Positions 6,023-7,176 of a stretch of 7,176 nt of DNA are shown piece by piece. Origin of the DNA: Phycisphaerales bacterium (GTDB lineage: Bacteria > Planctomycetota > Phycisphaerae > Phycisphaerales > UBA1924). The stretch lies in contig JAUXUZ010000402.1 in NCBI GenBank assembly GCA_030680655.1, positions 1 through 7,176 of the forward strand, read 5' to 3'. The notes beneath the pieces were generated by a model. That model did not search any database. It was not told the origin of the DNA and saw nothing but the letters and a program-made list of their open reading frames with translations. The first letter of the stretch is position 1, and every line of letters starts with the position of its first letter. The position numbers and the translations under genes were made by a program.

Positions 6023-6613
6023 ATGTCTACCTTCAAGGACGGGCCGTTGACACCGCCACTTGCGCGACACCCGGCGCTGCGGCCGCTGTCACGCGAGCAC
6101 ATGGGGGGCCTGATCCTGGCGCGGCGGCTTGAGCGGGCGGTGGATGCCCGGACTCGGCTTGACGCGGTTGTGGCGTTTGTCGGGGCGTGGCGGAGGGAGA
6201 TCCGTGCTCACTTTGATGACGAGGAGCGGCTCCTGCTTCCGCTTGGGCTTGCGCTACACCTTCAAAGGCGGCTGCTGGATGAGCACGCGGTTCTGCGAGC
6301 CGCGGCGGACCGGTGCGAGCTTGAACCGGAGCGCGTTTCGATGGAGCCGGGCACGGTTGAGAGCCTGGGTCGCCTCCTGCGCGACCACATCAGGTGGGAG
6401 GAACGTGTGCTGTTTGAGTACGTTCAGCGTGACCACCCGGGCGCGGTAGACGCGCTGTGCGGTTGCGCGCACCAGATCGAGCGGGAGCGGCCGGCGTCGC
6501 GCCCCCGCTACCGACTCGACTGGTCACCAGATGGCCATGCAGTTGCGGCGCCGAGCGATGCTGGCCCTGCAAGCGATCAACGCCCGCGCCGGGCGGGTAC
6601 ACCTCAGGGCTGA
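6023..6613 (+). CDS. Hemerythrin-like (HHE cation-binding) diiron protein
   Basis: The product has 196 residues. The first 135 form a four-helix bundle with a full set of candidate diiron ligands: H26 (LSREHMGGL), H63 and E67 (RAHFDDEE), H88 (LDEHAVL), and H122 and E126 (RDHIRWEERVLFEY). The paired H-x3-E motifs are diagnostic. Proteins of this fold bind O2 or NO, or store and repair iron; which applies here cannot be told. It is soluble, with no signal peptide or membrane helix. Residues 150-196 form an Arg/Pro/Ala-rich, probably disordered tail that ends by overlapping the convergent neighbour by 10 bp. The ATG at 6023 lacks a well-spaced Shine-Dalgarno sequence, so initiation may be leaderless or weak. 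The first conserved histidine follows at residue 26, so a much later start is unlikely. Confidence 0.88.
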   Translation: MSTFKDGPLTPPLARHPALRPLSREHMGGLILARRLERAVDARTRLDAVVAFVGAWRREIRAHFDDEERLLLPLGLALHLQRRLLDEHAVLRAAADRCELEPERVSMEPGTVESLGRLLRDHIRWEERVLFEYVQRDHPGAVDALCGCAHQIERERPASRPRYRLDWSPDGHAVAAPSDAGPASDQRPRRAGTPQG

Positions 6614-7176
6614 TCCAGGGCCCCGGCCGGTAGAGACTTCCCGCCTTCAGCGCGTCGCCTCGCGCGGGCTTCGTGGAGCGCCTTGGGCGTGATGTGGAAG
6701 GTGGCCGTGCACTTGCCGACGCGGATGGTCTTGCCGATGCCGCGGGTGGGGAGCTGTTGAACGACCTCGATGTCGATATCGAAATTGAACTCGTCGCCGC
6801 CGCGGAGGAGGGCGTCGAGGTCCTGCACGGGCGTGATGCGGTAGACCGCCGGGCCGTAGCAGGGGCGGAGGAAGCTGTAGCTGAGGCGTTTGCAGACGAC
6901 GGTGTAGTCGCCGCCGCAGCGCCCGTGGATGTAGGTTCCGCCGACGATCTCGCTGTTGGCCAGCAGCGATGCGCCGGCCATGGCGTTGTACCAGTTGCGG
7001 TTGAAGCGGCGGAAGGGGAGCACCGCGCCGAAGGTCTTGTCGTCGAGCTGCTTGATCTTGATGCCGCTGCGGAACGCGTACGGCAGCCAGATCATGCTGG
7101 CGAGCTTGTGGGCCCAGGCGTACTTGGCGGTTGCGCGCGAGATGACATCCTCGATGCGGTCGACGAGCTTGCGCCG
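6604..7176 (-). CDS. DUF4442-like hot-dog-fold protein, 5' end beyond the right edge
   Basis: The frame is open to the window edge, giving at least 190 residues. The 27 codons upstream of the internal ATG at 7095 (RRKLVDRIEDVISRATAKYA and on) look coding, so that ATG is probably not the start. Counting from it, the sequence has G-x-x-I-K-Q-L-D-D at 11-19, a beta-rich LPFRRFNRNWYNAMAGA at 26-42, LLANSEIVGG at 44-53 and further strands to about 135. The N-R-N...A-M-x-G-A...A-x-x-E arrangement resembles the central helix of hot-dog thioesterase-like proteins, nearest to DUF4442 in my judgement. An acyl-CoA thioesterase role would follow from the fold but is unproven. The C-terminal 25 residues are Arg/Ala-rich, probably a disordered tail. 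The stop overlaps the hemerythrin gene tail to tail. Confidence 0.72.
   Translation of the reverse strand, partial: RRKLVDRIEDVISRATAKYAWAHKLASMIWLPYAFRSGIKIKQLDDKTFGAVLPFRRFNRNWYNAMAGASLLANSEIVGGTYIHGRCGGDYTVVCKRLSYSFLRPCYGPAVYRITPVQDLDALLRGGDEFNFDIDIEVVQQLPTRGIGKTIRVGKCTATFHITPKALHEARARRRAEGGKSLPAGALDQP

Noticed and set aside
1..7176. Mobile elements, CRISPR arrays, tRNA or rRNA genes, toxin-antitoxin or defence genes
   Set aside because: I looked for terminal inverted repeats, regularly spaced repeats, cloverleaf-like sequence and characteristic proteins and saw none.

Overview
This is a G+C-rich chromosomal segment with strong G/C preference at third codon positions. The gene content fits Planctomycetota, perhaps the Phycisphaerae side: a HEAT-repeat protein, a DUF2617-like protein with a planctomycete-style layout, a long nitronate monooxygenase-type flavoprotein and a DUF4442-like hot-dog protein. 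The lineage is inferred from protein character, as there is no rRNA or other marker gene here.

Layout, left to right. Positions 1-1788 (minus) hold a HEAT-repeat protein of at least 596 residues that runs off the left edge, so its C-terminus and stop are missing. Positions 1789-2262 form a less G+C-rich divergent intergenic region. It carries a good sigma70-type promoter reading right, two short inverted repeats, and a small hairpin that places a Shine-Dalgarno sequence in its loop just before the next gene. Positions 2263-3012 (plus) encode a DUF2617-like protein with a Pro-rich N-terminal extension. After a 25-bp convergent gap, two minus-strand genes follow in transcription order: a PLP-dependent class V aminotransferase of the cysteine-desulfurase type (4681-5955) and a nitronate monooxygenase-type flavoprotein (3038-4552), separated by 128 bp. 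The aminotransferase is divergent, across 67 bp, from a hemerythrin-like diiron protein (6023-6613, plus). The hemerythrin gene overlaps by 10 bp, tail to tail, with a DUF4442-like hot-dog protein (6604-7176, minus) whose 5' end lies beyond the right edge.

The middle genes could share a redox theme: sulfur (or selenium) mobilisation from cysteine, an FMN oxygenase, and an O2/NO/iron-binding hemerythrin fold. Nothing in the sequence proves a shared pathway, and the 128-bp gap argues against tight coupling of the two minus-strand genes. I see no tRNA, rRNA, CRISPR array, insertion sequence, integrase, attachment site, phage gene or toxin-antitoxin pair. I do not see a clear new multi-gene system. 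The best leads are the regulatory architecture at 1789-2262, the compact divergent control region at 5956-6022, and the unusual domain layout of the flavoprotein.
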